A stretch of 56,525 bases of DNA from an uncultured Christensenella sp. Its GTDB lineage: Bacteria; Bacillota; Clostridia; Christensenellales; DTU072. The translations under genes and the position numbers were made by a program. Location of the stretch: contig CASDZI010000006.1 of the NCBI GenBank assembly GCA_949285605.1, positions 1 to 56,525 on the forward strand, read 5' to 3'. The notes below the pieces were generated by a model that worked only from the letters and a program-made list of their open reading frames with translations, had not been told where the DNA came from and ran no database searches. Below, one piece after another: positions 44,741 to 53,584 of the stretch; position 1 is the first letter of the stretch, and every line of letters begins with the position of its first letter.

Positions 44741-45533
44741 CTTCGTCCTTTGTTTCGGAAACGGGGTCTTGAGCGTTGATTGTTTCGGAAGAGGTCGTCG
44801 CTTCGTTTTCCTCGGAAACGGCTGTCGCTTCGTTTTTTTGTGAAACGGTCGTTTCGTTTCCTTCGTTAAAGTTCTCTTTTTCCGTTTGCAAAGAACTTTC
44901 CTCCGAAGTCGGGACGTCCAAGGCCGTCTTTGCCGCATTTTCGGCTTGTAAGGCTTCCTTTTTTTCGTTATGGAGCTTTTCGCTCTCCTTGGTATACATA
45001 AAAAGGATATAGATTATGAGTAAAGCCGTTCCGATGGTCAGGCAGCTGTCGGCGAAATTGAACACGGCAAAGTCGATAAGCTCGAAATAGACCATATCCC
45101 GGACGTACCCTAAGGCGAAACGGTCGATGACGTTTCCGATGGCTCCTGCGGTTATCATCGTCAAAGCGGCTCTCAGCCAGTTATTGCGGTATCGGTAGGA
45201 ATAGAAAATAAATCCGATCAAAACTATTGAACAAATCAGACTGACTACGCCGAGAGAGGTAACCGAACCGCTGAATATGCCGAAACTCGCCCCGGTGTTT
45301 TCCACGGCGGTGAAGCGGATCACTCCGTCTATTATGACAATGTCCTCGTGTTCGGCGCAATAGCCGTAAATAAACTTTTTGGTGAGCTGATCGACGACGA
45401 TGAGCAGCGCCGCAATCAGAAGTTCCAAAAGGCAGTAAAACCATCTTTTTTTATCTTTTACGGCAACGGAAAAATCCTTTTTCAGGTTTTCGAAAGTCTC
45501 TTTTGCCGAAAGTTTCTTTTTTTCTTTATCCAT
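44727..45533 (-). CDS. lspA: Lipoprotein signal peptidase LspA with a long acidic C-terminal tail
   Basis: Residues 30 to about 180 are LspA: four membrane spans, VDQLTKKFI, the NTGASFGIF motif, the first catalytic Asp in GAIGNVIDRF and the second in VFNFADS. It cleaves prolipoproteins after lipidation, such as those at 1-2530 and 52804-53433. A 30-residue charged N-terminal extension and a Glu/Ser/Thr-rich tail of about 80 residues (repeated NEAT, SEENEATTSSE) bring it to 268 residues, against about 160 normally. The tail is cytoplasmic, disordered by composition and absent from usual LspA. Confidence 0.94.
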   Translation of the reverse strand: MDKEKKKLSAKETFENLKKDFSVAVKDKKRWFYCLLELLIAALLIVVDQLTKKFIYGYCAEHEDIVIIDGVIRFTAVENTGASFGIFSGSVTSLGVVSLICSIVLIGFIFYSYRYRNNWLRAALTMITAGAIGNVIDRFALGYVRDMVYFELIDFAVFNFADSCLTIGTALLIIYILFMYTKESEKLHNEKKEALQAENAAKTALDVPTSEESSLQTEKENFNEGNETTVSQKNEATAVSEENEATTSSETINAQDPVSETKDEDGKD

Positions 45534-45557
45534 CGTAACAATTCTCCGTGACCGTCG

Positions 45558-45833
45558 TTAATTTTTTCTTAAAGTGTTGATTTTCACGCCCTGGGGTATG
45601 AGGATATACATTTTGTATTTGAGTTTGCAGATACTCCCCTCCAACGCAAACACCGCTCCGCTGAGAAAGTCCAACATTCTCTGCGCAAGATGCGGAGGTA
45701 TCCCGTCGAAATCCACGATAACGCCTTCCCTTGCCCGAAACTTTTTGATGAGGTATTCCACGTCGGCAAACCTCTCGGGGGCGATGACCGAAACTTCCTT
45801 TCCCTTTACTGCCTTTCCGACATATCCGAGCAT
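45558..45833 (-). CDS. sepF: SepF-type cell division protein
   Basis: The start chosen is ATG 45833 (MLGYVGKAVKGKEVSVIAPERF), inside the yggS end (28-bp overlap); an upstream frame part is antiparallel to yggS coding and unlike SepF. The 91-residue protein is the SepF core: VIAPERFADVEYLIKKFR, GVIVDFDGIPPHLAQRMLDFLSGAVFALEG. SepF binds FtsZ and aligns the division ring at the membrane. The N-terminal amphipathic membrane helix of Bacillus SepF is very short or missing here. Confidence 0.88.
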   Translation of the reverse strand: MLGYVGKAVKGKEVSVIAPERFADVEYLIKKFRAREGVIVDFDGIPPHLAQRMLDFLSGAVFALEGSICKLKYKMYILIPQGVKINTLRKN

Positions 45834-46483
45834 TGCAAAATCCGCCTTTCTCCGAAAATCGCTCTTCCCAAACGTACGAGGTTGGCTCCGCACTCCACGG
45901 CGGTGAGATAATCGTTGCTCATACCCATGGAAAGATAACGGAAAGTGTCGTTTTTCAACCTTGCATACGTCGAATAAACTTCATCAAAAGTACGTCTCAA
46001 CTCGTCTTGTCCGTAATATAAAGGCGCCACCGCCATCATTCCGCACACGCGGATATGGGGGTACACGCTCAGCTGTTCCGAAAATTTTTCGGCGTCCTCC
46101 AGATAAATTCCGCTCTTGGTTTCCTCTTTGCCGGAATTTATTTCTATCAGTACGTCGGTGATTTTACCGTGTTTTGCGCTTTCTTTTTCCACCGCTTCGG
46201 CAAGCGAAAGCCTGTCCATACTGTGGATCAAAGCCACTTTGTCTATGATGTATTTAACCTTGTTGGTCTGCAAAACGCCTATAAAATCCCACCTGAAATC
46301 GGGTACGAATTTTTCTATAAGTTCCTGTACCCTGTTTTCCCCTGCGGCGAGTATCAGTCCGGTATCCATCGCCTTGCGGATCTCCTCCAAGGTTCTGGTC
46401 TTGGTAGCCGCCACTATTCGGCAGTCGGGGTTTATCGAATGTATTTTTTCGGCTATAGTCCTGATGTTTTCGGCAATTTCCAT
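45806..46483 (-). CDS. yggS: YggS/PROSC-family pyridoxal-phosphate homeostasis protein
   Basis: The 225-residue protein has the PLP Lys in VAATKTRTLEEI, GENRVQEL, WDFIGVLQTNKVKYI, INSGKEETKSG and LSMGMSNDYLTAVECGANLVRLGRAIFG. The family binds PLP without known catalysis and buffers vitamin B6. It precedes sepF as in Bacillus (ylmE-sepF). The order then jumps to lspA; ylmG, ylmH, divIVA and ileS are missing. Confidence 0.95.
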   Translation of the reverse strand: MEIAENIRTIAEKIHSINPDCRIVAATKTRTLEEIRKAMDTGLILAAGENRVQELIEKFVPDFRWDFIGVLQTNKVKYIIDKVALIHSMDRLSLAEAVEKESAKHGKITDVLIEINSGKEETKSGIYLEDAEKFSEQLSVYPHIRVCGMMAVAPLYYGQDELRRTFDEVYSTYARLKNDTFRYLSMGMSNDYLTAVECGANLVRLGRAIFGERRILQCSDMSERQ

Positions 46484-46526
46484 AGCTTTATAATATCACA
46501 AAGCTGAATTTATCGCAAGCGGAATA

Positions 46527-47153
46527 CTACTCTGAGTCCTCTTTGTATAGTTCGATACGGTTTATGCTGACCTCGTACGCCACTCTGGTCTCCACCGTCC
46601 CGTCTTCCAACGTTTTCTGGTAGTTACGGGACTGTATCCTGCCGTTGACGCAGACTTTGCTTCCCACGGGGGCTTCCTTTATGAATCTTGCGTTCCGCCC
46701 CCACGCTATGCATGGCAGATAATCCGACTTGTTGTAAGCTCTGTTTACCGCAAGCAGCAGATCGCATATCTCCCTCTTGAAAGGAGTCATACGGTAGACG
46801 GGTTCCTTGCAGATATACCCCACTATGTCTATGGTATTGGGGTTTCGGGCAGGATCGTACTCGGGAATTTCTCTTACGAAAAGGGTCAGTAAAAGTTTGC
46901 TTTTCCCGTCGGTAAGTTTGTTATAACTACGGAGCTGTCCGCTTAAGGTCACCGTCTCGCCCACGCTTATGCCGTCGGCAAGGAGCCGTTCCGAGACCGT
47001 GAAAGGTATCACGTCCACCTGGTCGGACAGCCTCGGCACCGTCAATGCGGATTCGTAAAATCCCTCTCCGTACATCTGATGAGAAAATCTCGGTTCTTCC
47101 GTCACGACGCCGCAGACGGTGGCGACGTTGTTGTTCATCAGCTCATAGTTCAT
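46527..47153 (-). CDS. Single-stranded-DNA-binding-like protein with two OB folds
   Basis: The 208-residue protein looks like two successive SSB-type OB folds: residues 8-100 (NNVATVCGVVTEEPRFSH, ETVTLSGQLRSYNK) and 105-200 (NTIDIVGYICKEPVYR, DLLLAVNRAYNKSDYLPCIAWGRNARF, GSKVCVNGRIQSRNYQK). The second matches canonical SSB better. There is no acidic SSB tail. Duplicated SSB-like proteins are common in Clostridia; the role may be accessory to the main SSB. GGAG precedes ATG 47153. It lies 19 bp after the pdaB-like gene. Confidence 0.85.
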   Translation of the reverse strand: MNYELMNNNVATVCGVVTEEPRFSHQMYGEGFYESALTVPRLSDQVDVIPFTVSERLLADGISVGETVTLSGQLRSYNKLTDGKSKLLLTLFVREIPEYDPARNPNTIDIVGYICKEPVYRMTPFKREICDLLLAVNRAYNKSDYLPCIAWGRNARFIKEAPVGSKVCVNGRIQSRNYQKTLEDGTVETRVAYEVSINRIELYKEDSE

Positions 47154-47172
47154 AACGCTTACTCCTGCTTTC

Positions 47173-47931
47173 TTATTGTTGAACGGAATGCTGTATCCCG
47201 TTGTTATCGACGTAGTAATTCTCTTCTATCGTCAGTTCGTCCATTCTCACCGAAGTCAATCCTTTGTTCTTCAGCCCCAACAGCACAAGGGGCAAGGCGT
47301 CCACAATGTGATCGCTGTTATTGTGACAAAGGATTATCGACCCCGCTTGCGCCTTGTTGAGTATCCTCTCGGCTATTTCCTTCCCGGAAAGTCCTTTCCA
47401 GTCCAGACTGTCCACCGTCCACTGAATACATTTTATGTCCCTTTCCTGCAACAGTTTTATAAGGGAGTCGTTGTATTCTCCGTACGGCGCACGGAAATAT
47501 TTGACTTCCTCCCCCGTTATAGCCGTGATTTTTTCGGCGGTGGTCTCCACCTCCAGCAACATATCGCTCTCCGACAATTCGTTGAAATGCGGATGGTTGG
47601 TGCTGTGGTTGGCGACGAGATGTCCCCTGTCGTGAATTTCCTTTACGAGCTCGGGATACTTGTCCACCCAGAATCCCACCAGGAAAAACGTGGCTTTCAT
47701 TCCGTACTCGTCCAGCAGGTCGAGGATTTGCTCGGTTTTGTCCGCTCCCCAGGCGGCGTCGAAACTGAGCCCTACCTTGCCTTCTTCGGTCGCTACCCCG
47801 TATATCGGAAGCAGTTTGTTACCGGCTTGCGCCGTAAGCGTACCGTGCAACGCCAGCGCCGCTCCCGTTATCAGTACGGCAATCAGCACTATCGCCGCTA
47901 TCAACTTCTTTTTCCTGACGACCAAGAACAT
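47173..47931 (-). CDS. PdaB-like polysaccharide deacetylase
   Basis: The 252-residue protein has a basic N-terminus and one membrane/signal segment (residues 8-30), then a NodB deacetylase domain: VGLSFDAAWGADKT (the PdaB variant of the TFDDG motif), the metal His pair HSTNHPH, and FRAPYGEYND. PdaB-type proteins act outside the membrane on peptidoglycan and are needed for spore cortex in Bacillus. The second Asp of the usual DDG is Ala, as in other PdaB members. Start ATG 47931 follows GAGAGGTGAC. Confidence 0.9.
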   Translation of the reverse strand: MFLVVRKKKLIAAIVLIAVLITGAALALHGTLTAQAGNKLLPIYGVATEEGKVGLSFDAAWGADKTEQILDLLDEYGMKATFFLVGFWVDKYPELVKEIHDRGHLVANHSTNHPHFNELSESDMLLEVETTAEKITAITGEEVKYFRAPYGEYNDSLIKLLQERDIKCIQWTVDSLDWKGLSGKEIAERILNKAQAGSIILCHNNSDHIVDALPLVLLGLKNKGLTSVRMDELTIEENYYVDNNGIQHSVQQ

Positions 47932-47982
47932 TTTTTGTCACCTCTCTATCTTAATAAACCGAAGGAAAAAAATTACGGCGTA

Positions 47983-48004
47983 AAAAGTCGAATTTTTGAC
48001 TTTT
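47983..48004 (-). terminator. Weak hairpin behind ygiQ
   Basis: AAAAGTC (47983-47989) pairs with GACTTTT (47998-48004) around an AT-rich loop, 59 bp past the ygiQ stop. The following minus-strand bases are TACGCCGTAA, itself a palindrome. Confidence 0.4.
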
Positions 48005-48063
48005 ATGTCCTACGACCGTTCCTTCAGTTACAAGGTATTCGTCCAAGGCTCGGGATATGATAT

Positions 48064-49875
48064 TTATTTTTTAAGGAGCTTTCGTTTGGTTTCCCGTTTA
48101 CCTCTGCCGTCCCGTCGGTTTTGGCGTTCTTTCCCGTATTTTTCAAGATACGGACGGATAAGGTCGGCATTTTCCTTCTTGCGGTACTGGAGCAACGCTC
48201 TCTGAACCTTTTTTTCCTCGGGATCTTTCGGAACGTAAACTTCTTCCCCCGTTTCGGGGTCTATCCCCGTGTAAAAAATACAAGTGGAACGGGTAGCCGG
48301 CGTGGGATAAAAATCCTGCACCTGTTCGGGCATATATCCGATTTTTTTCAGATAGAGGGTAAGCGCCACGGCGTCCTCGACGGTACAACCGGGGTGGGAG
48401 GAAATAAGATACGGCACGAGATACTGTTTCAATCCGTGACGGACGTTATAATCGTCGAAACGGGCTTTGAACGCCTCGTAAACTCCGAAAGAGGGTTTAT
48501 TCATTATTTTCAGCACGTTGTCGCAACAGTGTTCGGGAGCGACTTTAAGCTGTCCGCTGACGTGATGAGCGCAAAGTTCTTCGAAAAAAGCGGGATTTTT
48601 GTCCATCATAAGGTAATCGAAACGGATACCGCTCCTGATAAAGACCTTTTTAACTTTGGGTAAAGCCCTTATTACTCTCAAAATGTCGAGATACTCGTCG
48701 TGGCTGACTTTGAGGAGCGGACAAGGCTTGTATCCTATGCACTGACGGTCTTTACACACGCCCTTTTCCTTCTGGCGGTCGCAGGAGGGAGCCCTGAAGT
48801 TGGCGGTGGGTCCCCCGACGTCGTGAATATACCCCTTGAAGTCGGGAAGTTTAGTCAAAAGTTCGGCTTCCTTTACCACGCTTTCCTTGCTTCGGGCGGA
48901 AATCGCCCTCCCCTGGTGGTAGGTCAATGCGCAATAGGAACAGTTCCCGAAACAACCTCTGTGGTCGGTTATGGAAAACCTCACTTCCTCTATAGCCGGC
49001 ACCGGACCGACGTAGGAGGGATGCGGAGCTCTTTCGTAAGGCAAAGCGTACACCCTGTCCATTTCTTCCGTGGTGAGCGGACGGGAGGGAGGATTGACCA
49101 CGACGTAATCTTTCCCGTTGCGCTGGACGAGCATTTTGCCCGAAATGTAATTACTGTTGCCGTATTGCAGCCTGTGAGCCTTGACGTAGGACCTCTTGTC
49201 CCTCGCCACCTCTTCGAAGGACGGACAGAATATGGCTTCGCAATTTTCGAGTTTTTCTCTGACGGCGGAAGAGAGGTCGTCGTAAGACGACAGATACGCC
49301 GTCCCCTCCACGTCTTTTATCTTCGTCATCGGAACGCCTTTTCTGAGGAGATCGAGGATGTCCCACCAGGCTCTTTCCCCCATTCCGTACATCAGAAGAT
49401 CGGCTCCCGAGGAAACCAGCACCGAAGGCATGACTTCGTCCGCCCAATAGTCGTAATGCGCCATTCTGCGTAGACTCGCTTCTATTCCGCCGATAATGAC
49501 GGGAACTTCGGGATAAAGTTTTTTAAGGGCACGGGTATAGACCGTCACCGCCCTGTCGGGGCGTTTTCCCGCTTTGCCGTATTCGGAATAAACGTCAGTC
49601 TTTCGGCGGACCTTTGCCACTGTATAGTTGTTGACCATACTGTCCACCACGCCGCCGCTCACCAGAAAAGCTATCTTCGGCGCGCCGAAAGCACGGTAGT
49701 CGGAGTCTTTCGTCGGTTGGGAAATTATCGCAACCGAAAAGCCCTCGCTCTCTATCAGGCGGGAAATTATGGCGTGACCGAAACTCGGGTGATCGACGTA
49801 CGCCTCGGGTATGACCATCACGAAATCGGGCGTAAAATCACTATTGTCCGCTTTGTTGAAAGGTAAGAAAGCCAC
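48064..49875 (-). CDS. ygiQ: YgiQ-family radical SAM protein
   Basis: The 603-residue protein has the long YgiQ N-terminus (MAFLPFNKADNSDFTPDFVM, PVIIGGIEASLRRMAHYDYW), the radical SAM cluster CFGNCSYCAL and the conserved HDVGGPTANFRAPSCDRQ segment with further cysteines, then QDFYPTPAT and a basic tail (KRETKRKLLKK). The family is widespread and its reaction is unknown. It is 3 bp after purD and presumably co-transcribed. Confidence 0.95.
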   Translation of the reverse strand: MAFLPFNKADNSDFTPDFVMVIPEAYVDHPSFGHAIISRLIESEGFSVAIISQPTKDSDYRAFGAPKIAFLVSGGVVDSMVNNYTVAKVRRKTDVYSEYGKAGKRPDRAVTVYTRALKKLYPEVPVIIGGIEASLRRMAHYDYWADEVMPSVLVSSGADLLMYGMGERAWWDILDLLRKGVPMTKIKDVEGTAYLSSYDDLSSAVREKLENCEAIFCPSFEEVARDKRSYVKAHRLQYGNSNYISGKMLVQRNGKDYVVVNPPSRPLTTEEMDRVYALPYERAPHPSYVGPVPAIEEVRFSITDHRGCFGNCSYCALTYHQGRAISARSKESVVKEAELLTKLPDFKGYIHDVGGPTANFRAPSCDRQKEKGVCKDRQCIGYKPCPLLKVSHDEYLDILRVIRALPKVKKVFIRSGIRFDYLMMDKNPAFFEELCAHHVSGQLKVAPEHCCDNVLKIMNKPSFGVYEAFKARFDDYNVRHGLKQYLVPYLISSHPGCTVEDAVALTLYLKKIGYMPEQVQDFYPTPATRSTCIFYTGIDPETGEEVYVPKDPEEKKVQRALLQYRKKENADLIRPYLEKYGKERQNRRDGRGKRETKRKLLKK

Positions 49876-49877
49876 TT

Positions 49878-51143
49878 CTATTTATTCTTTTTATCCGAAG
49901 CTATGTCTTTACGGTAATGCATTCCGTCGAAAGAAATTTTAGCGATGTTGCGATATACGTTTTCGGCGCATTCGGCTTTGCTTTCGCCCATGGAGAATAC
50001 CCCCATGACCCTGCCTCCGGAAGTCCGCAGTTCGTTATCGATAAGCTTGGTCCCGGCGTGGAATATCCTCACCGAGTCGTCGGTATCGCCTTGATTTATT
50101 TTGATATTCTTGACGTACTCGAGAGGATAACCGCCCGAGGTAAGCACTACGCAAACGGCGGCTTTGTTAGCCCATTTAAGTTGAATTTTGTCGAGTTTGC
50201 CGTCGATAACCGCATTGAAAATATCCAGAAGCGGAGTTTCCAGAAGCGGTACCGCCACCTGGCTTTCCACGTCGCACAACCGCACGGTAAAGTCCGCCGC
50301 CTTCGGTCCGTCGGGAGTCAGGATAAGCGAAAACGACAAAGCCCCCTTGAAAGGTATCCCTTCGCTGTTCAACGCTTCCACCGTGGGCAGGAAAATTTCC
50401 TTATACGCCCTTTCGGCAATTTCGGGAGTATAGTTTTCGGCAGGGATATAAGCGCCCATACCTGCGGTACTCATTCCGAGGTCGTTGTCGTAAACTCTCT
50501 TATATGCCTTGACGGCAGGCAGCGGCAAAACGGTCTTGCCGTCGGTAAAGGTCATTACTATCACGTTCTGCCCTTCCAAAAATTCCTCTATGTCCACCAC
50601 TTTCCCGGCGTCTCCGAAAAGTTCGGCTATCATCACGTCGTAAAGGGCGTTTTCGGCTTCTCTTTGATTGCGGCAGAAATAAATACCCTTCCCGGCGGTT
50701 CTCCCGTTGGTCTTGACGACTAACGGAAAAGCGTGAGACGAGGCGTATTTTTTAGCCCTTTCGTAACTGTCGAATATTTTGTATTCGGGGGCGGGAATAT
50801 TGTATTTTTCGCATAATCTGCGACAGAACGCTTTACTGCTCTCCATTTCCGAAGGAGCGGCTTCGGGACCGAAAACCCTGTGTCCTTTTGCCGAAAGGTA
50901 ATTCACAAGCCCTCCCGCAAGCGACTCGTCGGGACTGACTACGGTGAGTTTTATATTGGGGTTGGCGTCCAGGAACTCTCCGATCCCTTCCTTGTCGGTC
51001 ACGTCCATTTTAATGCAGGTGGCGATGCCGGCTAGTCCCCCGTTACCGGGTATGCAAAAAATATTGTCCACCCGTTCGTCTTCTTTCAACGCCGTAGCTA
51101 TGGCGTGTTCTCTTCCTCTCGAACCTATAAGCAATACGTCCAT
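49878..51143 (-). CDS. purD: Phosphoribosylamine-glycine ligase
   Basis: The 421-residue ATP-grasp enzyme has the PurD opening MDVLLIGSRGREHAIATAL, SPDESLAGGLVNYL, VVKTNGRTAGKGI (in place of KADGLAAGKGV), MGAYIP and NVRLCDVESQ-like VRLCDVESQ. It makes glycinamide ribonucleotide in purine synthesis. Other pur genes are not adjacent. The variant SRGREH for GGGGREHA and the CxVV C-terminal part make it a divergent PurD, still of full length. Confidence 0.92.
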   Translation of the reverse strand: MDVLLIGSRGREHAIATALKEDERVDNIFCIPGNGGLAGIATCIKMDVTDKEGIGEFLDANPNIKLTVVSPDESLAGGLVNYLSAKGHRVFGPEAAPSEMESSKAFCRRLCEKYNIPAPEYKIFDSYERAKKYASSHAFPLVVKTNGRTAGKGIYFCRNQREAENALYDVMIAELFGDAGKVVDIEEFLEGQNVIVMTFTDGKTVLPLPAVKAYKRVYDNDLGMSTAGMGAYIPAENYTPEIAERAYKEIFLPTVEALNSEGIPFKGALSFSLILTPDGPKAADFTVRLCDVESQVAVPLLETPLLDIFNAVIDGKLDKIQLKWANKAAVCVVLTSGGYPLEYVKNIKINQGDTDDSVRIFHAGTKLIDNELRTSGGRVMGVFSMGESKAECAENVYRNIAKISFDGMHYRKDIASDKKNK

Positions 51144-51248
51144 GGTTTTCTCCTTTGATTGATTCCCTTCCCCGTGTAAAGAGGTCGGCTGAGGTCGCCC
51201 TCGGCGGAATAATAAAATCCTCCGCTTGTTACGTTTTTTACGGAAAAA
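51144..51248. other. Gap between the GPH symporter and purD
   Basis: A hairpin GCGGA ... TCCGC and two copies of GAGGTCG are present. AAAGGAG precedes purD ATG 51143. No sigma-A pair or purine riboswitch was recognised. Confidence 0.3.
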
Positions 51249-52784
51249 TCAGTTTTCCGCAATTTTATTTTCGTCGGAAAGTTCTTCCGACGGTTGGTTT
51301 TCGTGACGGCGGCGGTTGAGTTCGGCAAGAATACGGTTATGTTCGTCGTCGTCGAGACAATATTTCCAGGTGGGTATGACCGCCAGTAAACAGCTTATCG
51401 CCGGCGGAACCGACACCAGCAAGAACAAAATCATCATCAACCCTTCGTACGGCACGGCGTCTTTGGGGATACCGCCGGCGTTGATGAAGGCGTTGACCTC
51501 CGCCACTCTCTCGTCGGAAAAGCCGGCTATTGCGTAAACTATGCCCGAAATAATGGTGGCTATACCGCTGGTGAGCTTGGCGATAAACGTTTGCCCCGAG
51601 AAGAAAACTCCGTCGGGACGGGTACCGTTGACGTACTCTTCGTAATCCACGCAATCGGCTATCATCAACGACTGCAAGACGTTGGTAAGTCCTATCGACG
51701 CCCCTGCGAACACGAAAAGTATCACCATAACGACCATGGGAAGCGCCGAAGTAAGATTATGCGGAGCGATGAGATACATTACGAAAATAAGTAAAAACGG
51801 CAGTACTCCTATGAGATTGGAATAGTTATAGAGTTTCTTTTTGGACAGTTTTTTCAAAAACACGGGGGTGAGTCCCGACGCTATGAACATACCGCCGAAA
51901 ACGCCGCCGCCGAGTAAAGCTATGTAAAGAAAGGCAAGCAACGGGTCTTTACTGGCATAATAATAAGTAACCAGAGGCATTGCGCAAATGGTGAGGAGCA
52001 TTTTCGCACTTCCGAGTATTCCGCTGAAAAGTATCTGCTTGAAGGGTTTGTTTTTCCAGATAATGGTGAAGTTTTCCTTGAGAGTGTATTTTTTCTCGGA
52101 GGGGGCTATCCTTTCACGGATAAAGAAGCCGCACACCTGGAACATACCGCACCCGATCAGGGCGAAACCTGTCGCCGCAATGAGAAAACCGAACCTCTCC
52201 CCCTGCGCCGCCCCCATAGTCGGAGCGAGCATATTGCCGAAGGCGAGAGAGACGGGTTGCATTCCGAGCAAGGTCACGGCGCCGCCCACGCCGCCGAGGA
52301 TACGGGCAAGGCTTAAAAGAGTGTTCCTGTCCTTTTCCTTTTCGCTCATAAGAGCGGTAACACCCCAAAGCGGAATATCTCCGACGGTATAAGTCATTCC
52401 CCACAGGATATAGGTAAACGCCGCCCAGCCGACTATGGCTACGTCGAGTGCTTTACTTCCCTGTCCGTAAAAACCGAAACTTACGAAACAAAGGACGGTG
52501 GTGACGAGGATTATCCCGGGGACGAAAATAAGATAAGGACGGCATTTTCCCCAACGGGAACGGGTCTTGTCCACTATGGTGCCCATTATCGGATCGTTGA
52601 AAGCGTCCCACACTTTGGCTACCGTCATTATGACGGTGACCGCCAGGGCGGGGATAAGAATGGTAAACTGCAGAAAATACGCAAGTCCCGCGCCTATAAT
52701 GTTGTAGATAATGTTTTGTCCCGCTATGCCTATGAGGTAGGCGTTGCGTTCTTTTTTGGTATAAGTCCTGAGTTCGGTATTCAT
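51249..52784 (-). CDS. GPH-family sugar:cation symporter (MFS)
   Basis: The 511-residue protein has about twelve membrane spans and GPH signatures: DAFNDPIMGTIVDKTRSRWGKCRPYL after the second span, and an NVLQSLMIADCVDYEEYVNGTRPDG segment before the last spans. The family imports glycosides, pentosides or hexuronides with Na+ or H+. No glycosidase or regulator is adjacent, so the sugar is unknown. It lies 19 bp after an LRR lipoprotein gene and probably shares its promoter. Confidence 0.92.
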   Translation of the reverse strand: MNTELRTYTKKERNAYLIGIAGQNIIYNIIGAGLAYFLQFTILIPALAVTVIMTVAKVWDAFNDPIMGTIVDKTRSRWGKCRPYLIFVPGIILVTTVLCFVSFGFYGQGSKALDVAIVGWAAFTYILWGMTYTVGDIPLWGVTALMSEKEKDRNTLLSLARILGGVGGAVTLLGMQPVSLAFGNMLAPTMGAAQGERFGFLIAATGFALIGCGMFQVCGFFIRERIAPSEKKYTLKENFTIIWKNKPFKQILFSGILGSAKMLLTICAMPLVTYYYASKDPLLAFLYIALLGGGVFGGMFIASGLTPVFLKKLSKKKLYNYSNLIGVLPFLLIFVMYLIAPHNLTSALPMVVMVILFVFAGASIGLTNVLQSLMIADCVDYEEYVNGTRPDGVFFSGQTFIAKLTSGIATIISGIVYAIAGFSDERVAEVNAFINAGGIPKDAVPYEGLMMILFLLVSVPPAISCLLAVIPTWKYCLDDDEHNRILAELNRRRHENQPSEELSDENKIAEN

Positions 52785-52803
52785 ATCGGTTCCCTCCGAC
52801 GGC

Positions 52804-53433
52804 TTATTTTACGATGATCCGTTCGTATTCCGACCAGGCGGACTTATAGGCGTCGTAAGCGGACTTAGGCACCTTGATCTGTAAAATCGAATTCACTTCG
52901 TAAACGTTGTGATCCTCCCTGTAAAACATAAACACATAACCGCCTATCTGAGGAGGAACGGTTGCGTTGAGATTGATTTTTCTGAGACTGTTGCAATTTA
53001 CGAAAGCGTATTCCCCGATGGTTTTCAAGGTGGAGGGAAGGGTGACGGTGGTGGTGCCGCAATAACCGAAAGCAAAGGACTCTATCTCCTCCACGCCTTC
53101 GGAAATTTCCACTTCGGACACGTTCTTTTCGTAAAACACCAGACTGCCCACGACGCTTACCTTGTGCACGACGTCGTCTATCGTTATCTCGGAGGGAACG
53201 GTGACCTTGACGATTTTGTTTCCGCTGTCTTCCTCTCCCGTATAAGCCGTGACCTTAACGTAGGAATAATCGCCCTGAGGACTGCCCTTCACCGAAAAAA
53301 GCGTAAAGGTAAGCCCGTTGTCGTCGGTGACCGATTTTACCGCCTCTTCGGTTTCGCCCTCGGCGCAGCCTCCTGCGAAAGCGACGGTAAAAATTATCGC
53401 AAGCAATGCGAAAACGAGAATTTTTTTCTTCAT
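52804..53433 (-). CDS. Leucine-rich-repeat (BspA-like) lipoprotein
   Basis: The 209-residue protein begins with a signal peptide ending in the lipobox AGGC (Cys23). After a charged stretch and beta-rich part it shows BspA-type LRR_5 units (VSEVEISEGVEEIESFAFGYC, TVTLPSTLKTIGEYAFVNC, SLRKINLNATVPPQIG) and an end typical of these proteins (KVPKSAYDAYKSAWSEY). Such lipoproteins are cell-surface ligands or adhesins of unknown partner. Located immediately before the GPH symporter and behind a perfect promoter. Confidence 0.92.
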   Translation of the reverse strand: MKKKILVFALLAIIFTVAFAGGCAEGETEEAVKSVTDDNGLTFTLFSVKGSPQGDYSYVKVTAYTGEEDSGNKIVKVTVPSEITIDDVVHKVSVVGSLVFYEKNVSEVEISEGVEEIESFAFGYCGTTTVTLPSTLKTIGEYAFVNCNSLRKINLNATVPPQIGGYVFMFYREDHNVYEVNSILQIKVPKSAYDAYKSAWSEYERIIVK

Positions 53434-53470
53434 TAGATATTCTCCGATATATTATAAATAATTAACAAAA

Positions 53471-53499
53471 ATTATATCATAATAAAAGACCGCAGTCAA
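53471..53499 (-). promoter_or_regulatory. Promoter of the LRR lipoprotein-symporter unit
   Basis: Minus-strand TTGACT (53494-53499), a 17-bp spacer and TATAAT (53471-53476); start near 53464, leader about 30 nt. Confidence 0.85.
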
Positions 53500-53522
53500 T
53501 ACCGAATTTTGTCCGAAAACGC

Positions 53523-53545
53523 AAAAAAAGCCCTCCAAGGGACTT
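53523..53545 (-). terminator. Terminator of the glycan cluster
   Basis: On the minus strand AAG-T-CCCT pairs with AGGG-CTT (one bulged T), followed by seven T (53523-53529). It lies 40 bp past the last glycosyltransferase. Confidence 0.65.
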
Positions 53546-53584
53546 AAAAATCAGCGAAATACGAGTAAAATACGGGAAATCGGC

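Noticed and set aside
44740..44938. Lys/Arg-rich N-terminal extension of RluD
   Set aside because: It is the lspA tail read in another frame; the S4 domain and a ribosome binding site define the start at 44740.
51144..51248. Purine riboswitch before purD
   Set aside because: No conserved purine aptamer core or terminator could be found in this short gap.
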